Made by a program: the position numbers and the translations under genes. The notes under the pieces were generated by a model. It did not search any database. It was not told where the DNA came from and was given only the letters and a program-made list of their open reading frames with translations. From the NCBI GenBank assembly GCA_019749805.1, contig JAIEPH010000062.1, positions 45,911-109,910 of the forward strand: 64,000 bases of DNA. The letters are read 5' to 3'. The stretch comes from Mycobacteriaceae bacterium. Its GTDB lineage: Bacteria; Actinomycetota; Actinomycetes; Mycobacteriales; Mycobacteriaceae. Of this stretch, positions 51,670 through 62,212 are shown one piece after another. The number at the start of each line of letters is the position of its first letter. Within the stretch, counting starts at the first letter, position 1.

Positions 51670-53291
51670 GACGGAATCAGCTTGCCGGGGTTGAGGATTC
51701 CCGCCGGATCGAGGGTTGCCTTGACGGCCCGCAACACCTCGACGCCGAGATCGCCGATCTCGTCGCGCATCCACGGGCGGTGATCGGCGCCGACGGCGTG
51801 GTGGTGGGTGATGGTGGCGCCGGTGCGCATCATCGCCTCCGACGCCGCCGTTTTCGCCCTGTGCCACTGCTCGATCGGATTGCCGCGCTGGCCGGCGACG
51901 ACCGTGAAGTACAACGAGGCTCCGGTCGGATACACATGCGAAATGTGGCACAGCACCAGTGCCGGCGTCCCGGATTCGCCGAGAGACTTCGTCAGCGCCT
52001 CGGTGACCGCCGCCTTGAGCGCGGGCACGTTCGACCAATTGGTCGCGGTCTCCAGCGTCTCGCACAAGGCGCCGGCCGACAGCAACGAGTCGCGAAGGTA
52101 GGGCGCGTTGAACCGGCCGTGCTCCCAGGCGCGGGCCGGGGCCTCGCCGAGCGACGTGCCACCTGCGGCCTGCATCACCGCGCGTGTTTCGGCATGGCGA
52201 CTCTCGACGTGTGCCGCGGTGCCCTCGAACGCGGTGATCGCCAGGCAACCGCCGGTGATCTGTTCTTCGCCGATGCTCTCGGTGGTGGCCAGGTTCACTC
52301 CGGTTTCGGCCTCGTCGGATAATCGGATGACCGTCGGCCCGGCGCCGGTCTGCACGACGGCGCGCAAGGCGTCGGCGCCCGTCGTGAAGTCCGGGAACGA
52401 CCACGCCTCGTAGGTCGTCGCCGCGGGCACCGGGTGCACCTTGACCCGCACGCGGGTGATGATCCCGAACACGCCCTCCGAACCGATCATCAACTGGCGC
52501 AGGTCAGGACCGGCGGCCGACTCGGGGGCACGGCCGAGGTCGAGCACGCCCGCCGGGGTCACCGTGCGCAGTCCGCGCACCATGTCGTTGAATCGCCCGT
52601 AACCCGCCGAATCCTGGCCCGACGAGCGGGTGGCGGCGAACCCGCCGATGGTCGCGTACTGGAAACTCTGCGGAAAGTGGCCGAGGGAGAAGCCGCGTTC
52701 GCCGAGCAGGCGTTCGGCCTCGGGCCCGGTCAGCCCGGCGCCGAGTTCGGCTTCGCCGGAAACCTCGTCGAGCGAATGTAGTTCGGTGAGGCGGCGCAGA
52801 TCCAGCGAGATGACCGCGCTGAAATCGCCGCGGATCGGGTCGAGGCCGCCGACCACACTCGTTCCGCCGCCGAACGGGACGATCGCGATTCCGTGCTCGG
52901 AGCAGTACCGCAGGATCGCGGCGATCTCCTCGTCACGCTGGGGCAACAGCACGGCGTCGGGTGCGTCCTGCACGCCGGAGTCCTTGCGACGCAAGAGGTC
53001 CAGGGTCGACTTGCCGCCGGCGCGAAGGAGTCGGCCGCGGTTGTCGACACGGCAGTGGTCGGCTCCGACGATGCCGGCCAGCCCGTCACGGTCGGCGTCG
53101 GACAGCGCGGACGGGCGAAGGGTGACGTCCTCGGCCTCGAGATCGGGCGTAGCGGCACCGTCGACGCCCAGCGCCTGCTTCAGCAGCGCCTTTATCCCGT
53201 CGGACAGCGGTTTGGCCGCAGCGGGATCGCCCCAGGCGTTCCACTTCATCGGGGGCAGCAGAGCGGTCTGTTGGTCATCCGGACGCGTCAT
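51666..53291 (-). CDS. FAD-binding oxidoreductase (alkyl-DHAP synthase/glycolate oxidase-like)
   Basis: IAIVPFGGGTSVVGGLDP, GFAATRSSGQDSAGYGRFNDMVRGL; ATGA overlap with the kinase. Confidence 0.9.
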   Translation of the reverse strand: MTRPDDQQTALLPPMKWNAWGDPAAAKPLSDGIKALLKQALGVDGAATPDLEAEDVTLRPSALSDADRDGLAGIVGADHCRVDNRGRLLRAGGKSTLDLLRRKDSGVQDAPDAVLLPQRDEEIAAILRYCSEHGIAIVPFGGGTSVVGGLDPIRGDFSAVISLDLRRLTELHSLDEVSGEAELGAGLTGPEAERLLGERGFSLGHFPQSFQYATIGGFAATRSSGQDSAGYGRFNDMVRGLRTVTPAGVLDLGRAPESAAGPDLRQLMIGSEGVFGIITRVRVKVHPVPAATTYEAWSFPDFTTGADALRAVVQTGAGPTVIRLSDEAETGVNLATTESIGEEQITGGCLAITAFEGTAAHVESRHAETRAVMQAAGGTSLGEAPARAWEHGRFNAPYLRDSLLSAGALCETLETATNWSNVPALKAAVTEALTKSLGESGTPALVLCHISHVYPTGASLYFTVVAGQRGNPIEQWHRAKTAASEAMMRTGATITHHHAVGADHRPWMRDEIGDLGVEVLRAVKATLDPAGILNPGKLIPS

Positions 53292-53296
53292 GCGTT

Positions 53297-53315
53297 ACAG
53301 TATTACATATGCTGT
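53297..53315. promoter_or_regulatory. candidate TetR operator overlapping its start codon
   Basis: Imperfect palindrome ACAGTATTACATATGCTGT including ATG at 53309. Confidence 0.5.
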
Positions 53316-53890
53316 CAATCAGTAACGATTCGCCGCAGACGATCGGAGACCGGATCCTCACTGCGGCGGCCGAGTGCGTGCTGGCCTTCGGGGTGGACCG
53401 AGTGACGCTGGCCGAAATCGCGCGCCGCGCCGGTGTCAGCAGGCCCACGGTCTATCGGCGCTGGCCCGACACGCGATCGGTGCTGGCGGCGCTGCTGACG
53501 TCGCGGGTCATCGGCGTGCTCGACGCCGTGCCGAGCCGACAGGTCGGCCGCGGACCACTGGTCGAGCGCATCGTGACGGTTGCCGAACTGCTGCGTCGCG
53601 ACGACGTCGTGATGTCGGTGCTGCGCAGCGCCCCCGATCTGGCGATGATCTACATCGCCGAGCGGTTGGGCACCAGCCAGCAGGTCCTGCTCGATGCCGT
53701 CGCCGCCGATATCAAGCTCGCGCAGGAAGAGGGCAGCGTGCGTCCCGGCGATCCCCGTCAACTCGGGGCGATGTGCCTGCTGATCACCCAGTCGGCGATC
53801 CAGTCCGGCCAGATTGTCGCGCCGATCCTCGATCCCGACGCCCTCGCCACCGAGCTCGCCCACTCACTGAACGGATACCTGAAACCGTGA
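53309..53890 (+). CDS. TetR family transcriptional regulator
   Basis: VTLAEIARRAGVSRPTVYRRWPDTRSVLAAL. Confidence 0.9.
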   Translation: MLSISNDSPQTIGDRILTAAAECVLAFGVDRVTLAEIARRAGVSRPTVYRRWPDTRSVLAALLTSRVIGVLDAVPSRQVGRGPLVERIVTVAELLRRDDVVMSVLRSAPDLAMIYIAERLGTSQQVLLDAVAADIKLAQEEGSVRPGDPRQLGAMCLLITQSAIQSGQIVAPILDPDALATELAHSLNGYLKP

Positions 53891-55425
53891 CCACCTCAAC
53901 GGCACTCAACGAGGCACGCCGCACCTCAGAACTCGCGGCACTGGCCGACGGCGGCACGATCGACGTCGTTGTGATCGGCGGAGGCATCACCGGTGTCGGT
54001 ATCGCGCTGGACGCCGCGACGCGAGGGTTGAGCGTCGCACTGGTCGAGAAGCACGACCTGGCGTTCGGCACCAGCCGGTGGAGCAGCAAGCTGGTCCACG
54101 GCGGGCTGCGGTATCTGGCGACCGGCAATGTCGGCATCGCGCGACGCAGTGCGGTCGAACGCGGAATCCTGATGACGCGCAACGCCCCTCACCTCGTCAA
54201 GGCCATGCCGCAGCTGGTCCCGCTGCTGCCGTCGATGAATACTGCGTCGCGCGCACTCGTACGGTTCGGTTTCGTGGCCGGCGACGGGCTGCGCAAGCTC
54301 GCGGGCACACCGTCGTCGACGCTGCCGCGGTCGCGGAGGATCGACACGAGCCGGGCCGTCGAACTCGCGCCGACGGTGCGTCGCGACGGCCTCGATGGCG
54401 CCCTGCTCGCCTATGACGGGCAGCTGATCGATGACGCACGCCTGGTCACCGCGGTGGCGCGCACGGCCGCCCAGCACGGTGCCACGATCCTCACGCGCGT
54501 CGCGGCGTCCAATGCGACAGGCACCTCGGTGACGTTGACCGATCAGCGGTCCGGGGAGTCGTTTCAGGTGTCGGCCCGGGCGGTCATCAACGCCACCGGT
54601 GTCTGGGCGGGGGAGGTGGACACCTCGGTTCGCGTGCGTCCCAGTCGCGGAACGCATCTCGTATTCGATGCCAAGACGTTCGGAAATCCCGTTGCCGCCC
54701 TGACGATCCCGGTACCCGGCGAGATCAACCGCTTCGTGTTCGCGATGCCCGAACAGTTGGGTCGCGTGTACCTGGGGCTCACCGACGAAGATGCGCCCGG
54801 TCCGATACCCGACGTGCCGCAGCCCACGGCCGAGGAGACCAAGTTCCTGTTGGACACGGTCAACACCGCATTGGATGTCGCGCTCAGCGCCGGTGACGTG
54901 ATCGGTGCATACGCCGGTCTGCGGCCGTTGATCGACGTCGGCCAGGGACGGACGGCCGACGTATCGCGCGAGCACCGAATCGTCGAATCGCCGTCCGGTG
55001 TGCTCAGTGTCATCGGTGGCAAACTGACCGAATACCGTTACATGGCAGAAGATGTGCTGGATCGGGCGGTCGCAGTGCGAGGGCTGACGGCCTCCGGTTG
55101 CCGTACCCGAAACCTGCCCCTGGTGGGTGCGCCGTCGAATCCCGTTGCCACTCTGCGCTCGCCTGCCGAACTGCCCGGCTCGTTGGTCGCGCGCTACGGT
55201 GCGGAAGCGCCGAATGTGATCGCCGCCGCGAGCTGCGACCGGCCCACGGAGCCGGTGGCCGACGGGATCGACGTCATTCGCGCGGAATTCGAATACGCCG
55301 TGACACATGAGGGCGCGCTGACCGCCGACGACATCCTGGACCGTCGCACTCGCATCGGGTTGGTCGCAGCCGATCGCGACCGGGCTGTGGATGTGGCCGA
55401 GGAATTCGTGAATTCGGCGCGCTGA
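53887..55425 (+). CDS. glpD: glycerol-3-phosphate dehydrogenase
   Basis: DVVVIGGGITGVGIALDAATRGLSVALVEKHDLAFGTSRWSSKLVHGGLRYL; GTGA overlap with TetR gene. Confidence 0.9.
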   Translation: MTTSTALNEARRTSELAALADGGTIDVVVIGGGITGVGIALDAATRGLSVALVEKHDLAFGTSRWSSKLVHGGLRYLATGNVGIARRSAVERGILMTRNAPHLVKAMPQLVPLLPSMNTASRALVRFGFVAGDGLRKLAGTPSSTLPRSRRIDTSRAVELAPTVRRDGLDGALLAYDGQLIDDARLVTAVARTAAQHGATILTRVAASNATGTSVTLTDQRSGESFQVSARAVINATGVWAGEVDTSVRVRPSRGTHLVFDAKTFGNPVAALTIPVPGEINRFVFAMPEQLGRVYLGLTDEDAPGPIPDVPQPTAEETKFLLDTVNTALDVALSAGDVIGAYAGLRPLIDVGQGRTADVSREHRIVESPSGVLSVIGGKLTEYRYMAEDVLDRAVAVRGLTASGCRTRNLPLVGAPSNPVATLRSPAELPGSLVARYGAEAPNVIAAASCDRPTEPVADGIDVIRAEFEYAVTHEGALTADDILDRRTRIGLVAADRDRAVDVAEEFVNSAR

Positions 55426-55460
55426 TCAACCACCGCGGTGCGTATGCGCGCCGAATTCAC
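55408..55460. terminator. long hairpin at convergent glpD/accD6 junction
   Basis: GTGAATTCGGCGCGC (55408-55422) and GCGCGCCGAATTCAC (55446-55460), perfect 15-bp arms. Confidence 0.65.
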
Positions 55461-55463
55461 CCG

Positions 55464-56888
55464 TTACAGCGGGATGTTCTTGTGGCGACCGCGACGCGCG
55501 GGTGCCTCGGCCAGTGCCTGCGTCAGCCTGCTGCGAGTGTGCGACGGATCGATCTTCTCGTCGACCACGCCGATCTCGATGGCCGAATCCACGCCACCGG
55601 CGATCCGCTCATGCTCGGCGGCTAGCTCCTCGTGCAGCGCCTCGCGCTCGTCATCCGAGGCTGCGGCCAGCTTCTTCTTGTGCAGGATGCCGACCGCGGC
55701 CTTGGCGCCCATCACCGCGACTTCGGCGTCGGGCCAAGCGAACACCTTGGTGGCGTTCAGCGACCGCGAGTTCATCGCGATGTAGGCACCGCCGTAGATC
55801 TTGCGGGTGACCAGCGTGACACGCGGCACCGAGGACTCGCCGAACGCGTGCAGCAGCTTCGCGCCGCGACGCACGACGCCGCCCCACTCCTGGTCCACAC
55901 CGGGCAGGTAGCCGGGCACGTCGACGATCACGACGAGCGGGATGCCGAAGGCGTCGCACAGGCGCACGAAGCGTGCTGACTTCTCGGCACTTTCGGAATT
56001 CAGGCAGCCACCGAGCCGCAGCGGGTTGTTGGCGATCACACCAACCGTGCGCCCGGCCAACCGGCCCAGGCCCACGACAATGGACGGTGCCCACTTGCCC
56101 TGGAACTCCTCGAACGGCACCCCCTCGTCCAGCAGGGCCTCGACGAGCGGATGCACGTCATAGGCTCGGCGTGCGGACTCCGGCAGCAGCGCGTGCAGGT
56201 CGCTGTCGCCCGCCTCGGCCTTGGCGCGGTCGAAATGGCCCTGCTGGCAGAACAATCCGACCAGGCGACGGCCACGCTCATAAGCGTCGACCTCGTCGTC
56301 GGCGACGATGTGGCACACGCCGGACTTCTTGTGGTGGGCATCGGGCCCGCCGAGCGACACCATGTCGACGTCCTCACCGGTGACGCTGCGGACCACATCG
56401 GGACCGGTGACGAAAACCTTGCTGTCCGGCGCCATCACGATGACGTCAGTCAGTGCCGGGCCGTACGCTGCGCCGCCGGCAGCGAAGCCGACCACCACCG
56501 AGATCTGCGGGATGTACCCGGAGGCGCGGATCATGGCCTCGAAGACCAAACCGACTGCGTGCAGCGCCTTTACGCCTTCCGCCAAACGTGCGCCGCCCGA
56601 ATGCCAGATCCCGACAATCGGGCTCTGTTCCTCGATGGCGGTGTCGTACGCGTTGACGATGTGTGCACAACCCTCCACACCCATGGCACCGCCCATGACG
56701 GTGCCGTCGGTGCAGAACGCGATCGTGCGCACGCCGTTGACGGTCCCGGCCGCGGCCAGCACGCCGGAGCGGTCCCGCTCGTGCAGCAACTCGACAGTGT
56801 TGTCGTCGAAGAACGTGCTCAGGCGCAACAACGGATCGCGTGGATCGAGCGATTCGCCTACGGCCTCTGGGGCCATGATGGTCATCAA
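55464..56888 (-). CDS. accD6: acyl-CoA carboxylase beta subunit AccD6
   Basis: Carboxyltransferase domain protein directly after kasB. Confidence 0.9.
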   Translation of the reverse strand: MMTIMAPEAVGESLDPRDPLLRLSTFFDDNTVELLHERDRSGVLAAAGTVNGVRTIAFCTDGTVMGGAMGVEGCAHIVNAYDTAIEEQSPIVGIWHSGGARLAEGVKALHAVGLVFEAMIRASGYIPQISVVVGFAAGGAAYGPALTDVIVMAPDSKVFVTGPDVVRSVTGEDVDMVSLGGPDAHHKKSGVCHIVADDEVDAYERGRRLVGLFCQQGHFDRAKAEAGDSDLHALLPESARRAYDVHPLVEALLDEGVPFEEFQGKWAPSIVVGLGRLAGRTVGVIANNPLRLGGCLNSESAEKSARFVRLCDAFGIPLVVIVDVPGYLPGVDQEWGGVVRRGAKLLHAFGESSVPRVTLVTRKIYGGAYIAMNSRSLNATKVFAWPDAEVAVMGAKAAVGILHKKKLAAASDDEREALHEELAAEHERIAGGVDSAIEIGVVDEKIDPSHTRSRLTQALAEAPARRGRHKNIPL

Positions 56889-56921
56889 TCCTCCTGTAGC
56901 GCCGAGGTTTTCGGCGGGACG

Positions 56922-58175
56922 TCAGTACTTGCCGAACGCGAGCGCGACGTTGTGCCCACCGAATCCGAACGAGTTGTTGATCGCGTATTGATAGTTGCCG
57001 GGTCGCGGCGAGCCGGCGACCACATCGAGGTCGATCTCCGGATCGAGGTTCTTCAGGTTGAGCGTCGGCGGGATGACGCCGTTCTTCAACGCCAACACGG
57101 TGAGGATGGACTCGACGGCGCCGACTGCGCCGACCGAATGGCCCAGCGCCCCTTTCGGGGCGTAGACCGCGGCCCTGTGAGTGCCCAGGGCATTGTGTAT
57201 GGCCTTGCCTTCGGCCACGTCACCCACGCTGGTGCCGGTGGCGTGCGCGTTGACGTGGTCGATGTCCACTGGGGACAGGCCCGCGAGCTGGATAGCCCGC
57301 GTCATCGCGTGGCCGGCCTGCTCACCGTTGGGATCGGGCGCCACGATGTGGAACCCGTCGGACGTGATGCTCGCGCCCATCAGCCGTGCGTGGATGGTGG
57401 CACCGCGAGCCTTGGCGTGTTCCTCTGTCTCGATCACCATCAACCCGGCGCCCTCACCGAAGACGAAACCGTTGCGGTCCTTGTCAAATGGGCGACAAGC
57501 TCCGGCGGGATCGTCGTTGGTGGTGGACAACACGATGCGCATCTGCGCGAAGCCGGCAATCGGCACCGCTTCGATCTTCGTTTCGACGCCACCACAGATC
57601 GCCACGTCGGCTTCGCCGAGCACGATCTGTCGCCACGCCTGCGCAATGCCTTCAGAACCCGAGGCGCAGGCCGAGATCGGCGTGCTGACCCCGGCTTTGG
57701 CCTTGCGCTCGAGCCCGACTGCGGCGGCGGCCGCGTTGGGCATGTACATCTGGACGGCAAGCGGTGACACCGCCCGAAGACCCTTCGAGCGCAGCGCTTC
57801 GTAGGCGTAGAGCAATTCCTCGGTCGAGCCCATGCCGGTGCCGATCGACACCATCAGTCGCCGCGGATCGACGTCCGGTGACCCGGCGTGATCCCACGCC
57901 CGTCTGCTCAGCACCGTGGACATCCGCTGCAGGTACGACAGCCGACGCAGTTCGACCCGCCCCAACTCCTCTTCGAAGTCCTCCAGCAGATGTCCACCGA
58001 TACGGACCGGCAGGTTGTACTGCTCGACGAACGGATCGTCGAGCAGCCGAATGCCGCTTTGCCCATCCAGCAATCGTTGCCAGGTGGTGCCCGCGTCGGT
58101 CGCCAAAGCGGTCGTCATCGCAAAGCCGGTGACGACTACGTTGGGGAAGCCATTCCCCGTAGCCAACGCTGCCAT
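56922..58175 (-). CDS. kasB: beta-ketoacyl-ACP synthase KasB
   Basis: KAS motifs ([39 protein letters not shown]); position after kasA. Confidence 0.9.
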   Translation of the reverse strand: MAALATGNGFPNVVVTGFAMTTALATDAGTTWQRLLDGQSGIRLLDDPFVEQYNLPVRIGGHLLEDFEEELGRVELRRLSYLQRMSTVLSRRAWDHAGSPDVDPRRLMVSIGTGMGSTEELLYAYEALRSKGLRAVSPLAVQMYMPNAAAAAVGLERKAKAGVSTPISACASGSEGIAQAWRQIVLGEADVAICGGVETKIEAVPIAGFAQMRIVLSTTNDDPAGACRPFDKDRNGFVFGEGAGLMVIETEEHAKARGATIHARLMGASITSDGFHIVAPDPNGEQAGHAMTRAIQLAGLSPVDIDHVNAHATGTSVGDVAEGKAIHNALGTHRAAVYAPKGALGHSVGAVGAVESILTVLALKNGVIPPTLNLKNLDPEIDLDVVAGSPRPGNYQYAINNSFGFGGHNVALAFGKY

Positions 58176-58202
58176 TACTGCTCTGGGAGTTCCTTCCTAA
58201 AC

Positions 58203-59453
58203 TCAGTAACGCCCAAACGCCAGGGCCACATTGTGGCCGCCGAAGCCGAACGAGTTGTTGATGGCGTACTGGTATTCGCCATATCGTGGCTCGCCCGCGA
58301 CGACATCGAGATCGATCTCGGGATCTGGGGTCTCGTAATTCAGTGTCGGTGGGATCACGCCATCGCGCAGCGCGAGCACCGTCAGGATCGACTCCAGGGC
58401 ACCGACCGCTCCGATGGAGTGGCCGAGCGCCGACTTCGGTGCGTAGACCGCCGCATGCTCCACCCCGGCAACGCGGATGGCGTTGGCCTCGGCGATATCG
58501 CCGATCGGAGTGGCCGTGGCGTGGGCGTTGACGTGCTGGATGTCTTTGGGAGACAACCCAGCCTGCTCCATCGCACGCTTCATCGCGTGACCGGCTCGCT
58601 CACCGTTCGGATCCGGCGCCACCATGTGATACGCGTCCGACGAGATGCCCGCACCCATCAACCGGGCCAGCGGCTTGGCGCCGCGCGCCTTGGCGTGCTC
58701 TTCGGTCTCGATGACCATGAGCGCGCCGGCCTCACCGAAGACGAACCCGTCGCGGTTCTTGTCGAACGGCCTGGAGGCGCCCGCCGGATCGTCGTTGTTG
58801 GTCGACATCGCGCGCATCATCGAGAACGCCGCGATCGGCAGCGCCTCGATACCGCCTTCGACGCCACCACATACGGCGATGTCGGCGTCACCCATGACGA
58901 TCTGGCGCCATGCGTGGGCGATGCCCTCTGAACCCGACGAGCAGGCCGAGACCGGGGTGATGACCCCGGCGCGGGCGCCCAATTCCAGGCCGATGACGGC
59001 AGCAGCGCCGTTGGGCATGATCATCTGAACAGCCAGCGGGGACACCTTGCGGGGCCCGCCCTCGTTCATCGCGTCATACGTCTCGACGATCTTCTCGCCG
59101 CCACCCAGACCGGTGCCGACCACGACCGAGAAACGATCCGGGTCGACCTCGGGCTTGCCCGCGGACTCCCACAGCTGGTTGCCCAGGTACTTGGCCATGC
59201 GCTGGACGTACGACATCCGCCGCAGTTCCAGCCGTGTCATCAGCGGGTCAAGGGGCTCCTTGAGGTGCCCGCCGATGCGCACGGGCAGATCCCACTTGGT
59301 GACGAACTCGTCCTCGAGTACGTGGATGCCGCTCTCGCCTGCTAGCAGGCCCTTCCACGTGCTCTCGATGTCCGGTGCGATGGACGTCGTCGCAGTGACA
59401 GCGGTGACCACAACACTGGGGAAACCGCCGTTAGCAGTGGAAGGTTTGGTCAC
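58203..59453 (-). CDS. kasA: beta-ketoacyl-ACP synthase KasA
   Basis: [39 protein letters not shown]; follows acpM. Confidence 0.9.
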   Translation of the reverse strand: MTKPSTANGGFPSVVVTAVTATTSIAPDIESTWKGLLAGESGIHVLEDEFVTKWDLPVRIGGHLKEPLDPLMTRLELRRMSYVQRMAKYLGNQLWESAGKPEVDPDRFSVVVGTGLGGGEKIVETYDAMNEGGPRKVSPLAVQMIMPNGAAAVIGLELGARAGVITPVSACSSGSEGIAHAWRQIVMGDADIAVCGGVEGGIEALPIAAFSMMRAMSTNNDDPAGASRPFDKNRDGFVFGEAGALMVIETEEHAKARGAKPLARLMGAGISSDAYHMVAPDPNGERAGHAMKRAMEQAGLSPKDIQHVNAHATATPIGDIAEANAIRVAGVEHAAVYAPKSALGHSIGAVGALESILTVLALRDGVIPPTLNYETPDPEIDLDVVAGEPRYGEYQYAINNSFGFGGHNVALAFGRY

Positions 59454-59749
59454 TTGTTGTCCGACATCTGTGCGCGGATGGCGGCAGCAGCCTCGGGGTT
59501 CTCTTCCTCGAGCTTCTGGATGTAGGCAACGACGTCGCCGACGGTGCGCAGGCCCGCGAGGTCCTCGTCGGGGATCTTCACGCCGTACTTGTCCTCGGTC
59601 TGCACGGCGATCTCAACCATCGACAGCGAGTCGATGTCCAGGTCGTCGACGAAGGACTTCTCCGGGGTGACCTCGGAGGGCTCGATACCGGTGACCTCTT
59701 CGATGATCTCGGCGATGCCGGCGATGATTTCGTCCTGGGTGGTTGCCAC
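59450..59749 (-). CDS. acpM: meromycolate acyl carrier protein AcpM
   Basis: ACP motif [29 protein letters not shown] with the extended C-terminus. Confidence 0.95.
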   Translation of the reverse strand: MATTQDEIIAGIAEIIEEVTGIEPSEVTPEKSFVDDLDIDSLSMVEIAVQTEDKYGVKIPDEDLAGLRTVGDVVAYIQKLEEENPEAAAAIRAQMSDNK

Positions 59750-59831
59750 GGTGGCTCCTTCTAATTTGTTGTTACTGCCAACTGGTGTTGGTATGTGGTT
59801 GTTGCTTCCGACGGACCGGAAGCATTCCCTT

Positions 59832-60749
59832 TCAGAGCTCGGCGAGCCCGTCCAGGTCAGCGGGGGACTTGACGGCGTGCGTCGGTACCCCCCGAAGTTC
59901 GCGCTTGGCGATCCCCGCCAAGGCCCCGGCAGGCGGGAACTCGACGATCGCCGTCACAGGGCCTTCTGGTGTCTGACGCAGATACTCGGTGCATAGATCC
60001 CAACGCACCGGCTTGGTCATCTGATCGACCAACTTGGCCATCGCGTCCGCGGCCGAGGCAACTGCTTGACCATCGGCGTTCGACAAGAGCGTCGTTGTCG
60101 GCTCGGATGTTGTTACACCCTCGGCGGCGGCCGCGTACCCCTCGGCGGCGGTCGCCATGAAGTGTGTGTGGAACGCGCCTGCGGTCGCGAGCTTGCGCAC
60201 CCGCGCCTTCTCCGGCGGATCCTCGGCGAGCTTGTCCAGGGCCGCGATGCTGCCCGCGGCCACGATCTGACCGGCGGCGTTGCGGTTGGCGGGCACCAGA
60301 TCGAGCGCCTCGAGACGAGCCAGCACCTCGGCCTCGTCACCGCCGAGCACCGCTGCCATCCCGGTGGGCTCGAGTGCACAGGCCTTGGCCATCTCGGCGC
60401 CGCGGGTCGCGGCCAGCTTGACTGCGTCGTCCGCGGAGATCACGCCAGCGATCGCGTATGCCGCGATCTCACCGACCGAGTGGCCGGCGACGACGGTCTG
60501 CTTACCGTCCAGGACGCCACGCCGGGTCAGTTCCTCGTGGGCGAGCAGGGTGGCGGCCACGACCAGCGGCTGCGTGACGGCGGTATCGGTGATTTCCTCA
60601 GCGGTGGCGGTAGTTCCCAGCGTCGCGAGGTCCAGGCCGCTGATCGCCGACCACCCGGCGAGGCGGTCAGCGGCACCCGGCAGCTCGAGCCATGGGGCGA
60701 GCATGCCGGGAGTTTGAGAGCCCTGTCCGGGCGCAAGCAACGCAAGCAC
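59832..60749 (-). CDS. fabD: malonyl-CoA:ACP transacylase FabD
   Basis: LLAPGQGSQTPGML, VVAGHSVGEIAAYAIAG. Confidence 0.95.
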   Translation of the reverse strand: MLALLAPGQGSQTPGMLAPWLELPGAADRLAGWSAISGLDLATLGTTATAEEITDTAVTQPLVVAATLLAHEELTRRGVLDGKQTVVAGHSVGEIAAYAIAGVISADDAVKLAATRGAEMAKACALEPTGMAAVLGGDEAEVLARLEALDLVPANRNAAGQIVAAGSIAALDKLAEDPPEKARVRKLATAGAFHTHFMATAAEGYAAAAEGVTTSEPTTTLLSNADGQAVASAADAMAKLVDQMTKPVRWDLCTEYLRQTPEGPVTAIVEFPPAGALAGIAKRELRGVPTHAVKSPADLDGLAEL

Positions 60750-60814
60750 TCTCTAAGAGAACACTGTGAAACCTCATTTGCGCGGTGTAAGAGATTATGA
60801 ACCTCGTCTTAAGT

Positions 60815-60835
60815 TTTTGTAGGTACTCCACAAAA
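60815..60835. promoter_or_regulatory. candidate MabR operator of the FAS-II operon
   Basis: TTTTGT-N9-ACAAAA between mabR and fabD. Confidence 0.7.
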
Positions 60836-60897
60836 GCGCATGTGATGCGACACCATCGATACCGGTCCGCGACCTTATTAGTACCCGTGATCTTGAC

Positions 60898-62163
60898 CTA
60901 GGCCGACGGAGTGACCTCCGTCACCTGGCTAGGGGCAGTGTTTCGCGTGCTGGCTAGGTGCGTTTGCCGACTCAGTCGGCCCAGGCTGGACGCTACCCGC
61001 AGGACATAGGCGTCCCGCGGGACCGTTGGATCGCGCCCGGTGAAGTCCGCGATCCGTTTGAGCCGGTAGCGCACGGTATTTGGATGAACGAACAATTTGC
61101 GCGCGCATGCCTCGATGGCGCCGCCCGAGTCCAGATAAGCGTCGAGGGTCTCGCCCAGTGCCGGACCCGCGTCTGCCAGGGGCCGCATGACCTCAGCTTC
61201 CAGCGCGGCGACCGCGGAGATGTCGCCGAGCAGTGCGCGTTCGGGCAGTAGCTCGCGGGCGGCGACCGGTCGCGGTGCGCCGGTCCAGCCGGCGACGGCG
61301 TTCATGCCGGCGATCGCCTCGGTCGCGCTGCGATGCGCGGCCGCCAACGTGGTGGCGGTCGGGCCGATCACCACGGGGCCGTCGGCGAAGACCTTCATCA
61401 GGTCGGTGAGAAAGCGGTCGGTCGCGGACAGTCCGCCCGACACGATCGCGACCAGCCAGGTGCCATGCACGTCAGACAGCGCGGCCCGGCCGTGACGGCC
61501 GGCGACATCGTGCACGTCGTCTCCGGCGAGGTCGTTCCGGTCCGGATGTGGCAGACCGACGATCACGGTGGCCGGCGCGGTCGCGTCCCAGTTCAACGCC
61601 GCGGCCTGCGACTGCAACTCCGGTCCGGTGTCCCCGCGTACGACCGCGTCGATGACATTGGCCTCCATCCGGGTGTCCCACGCGCCGCGCGCTTCGGCCT
61701 GGTCGGCGTAGGCGGTGGCGGCGGCGAACGCGAGATCCCGGCTGTAGCGCAGGATTCCGGCCGTCAGCGCGGTCAACTGCTCGTCGGAGCGGGCCAGCAG
61801 CGGCACCACCTCCTCGCAGTACTCCATGGTGACGCGAACCATCTCGACCGACTGCCGTAGCGCGATCTTGCGCCGAAGATCCTGCGGGACGACCTCGAAC
61901 GCCTGGGCGGTGTAGCTGACATTGCTCTGCGGATTGCGCATCCACTCGACGAAGTTGACCACCGCGGCCTGCACGACCAATTGCACGCTGGCCCGCTGCG
62001 AGGCCTCGAGTTCGGCGAAGAACGGCAGCCGTTGCTCGAGGGCGCGCACAGCCTCGGTGGCCAGCCGGCCCGAGTACTGCTTGAGCCGCCGCAGCACCAC
62101 GTCCGGCACTGTTTCGAGCACCTCGACCGTGGACTTCGGCGGAACGTACCGATTGTCGGCCAT
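60898..62163 (-). CDS. mabR: PucR/CdaR-type regulator MabR
   Basis: C-terminal HTH YLDSGGAIEACARKLFVHPNTVRYRLKRIADFTGRDPTVPRDAYVLRVA; upstream of fabD. Confidence 0.85.
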   Translation of the reverse strand: MADNRYVPPKSTVEVLETVPDVVLRRLKQYSGRLATEAVRALEQRLPFFAELEASQRASVQLVVQAAVVNFVEWMRNPQSNVSYTAQAFEVVPQDLRRKIALRQSVEMVRVTMEYCEEVVPLLARSDEQLTALTAGILRYSRDLAFAAATAYADQAEARGAWDTRMEANVIDAVVRGDTGPELQSQAAALNWDATAPATVIVGLPHPDRNDLAGDDVHDVAGRHGRAALSDVHGTWLVAIVSGGLSATDRFLTDLMKVFADGPVVIGPTATTLAAAHRSATEAIAGMNAVAGWTGAPRPVAARELLPERALLGDISAVAALEAEVMRPLADAGPALGETLDAYLDSGGAIEACARKLFVHPNTVRYRLKRIADFTGRDPTVPRDAYVLRVASSLGRLSRQTHLASTRNTAPSQVTEVTPSA

Positions 62164-62212
62164 TAATAAAGGCTACGCCACGATTCTGGAGGAATCCTCC
62201 AAGAAAGGCGGC

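Noticed and set aside
51670-52404. Upstream extension of the lipid kinase ORF
   Set aside because: Overlaps the FAD-oxidase gene in another frame; the true start is ATG at 51669.
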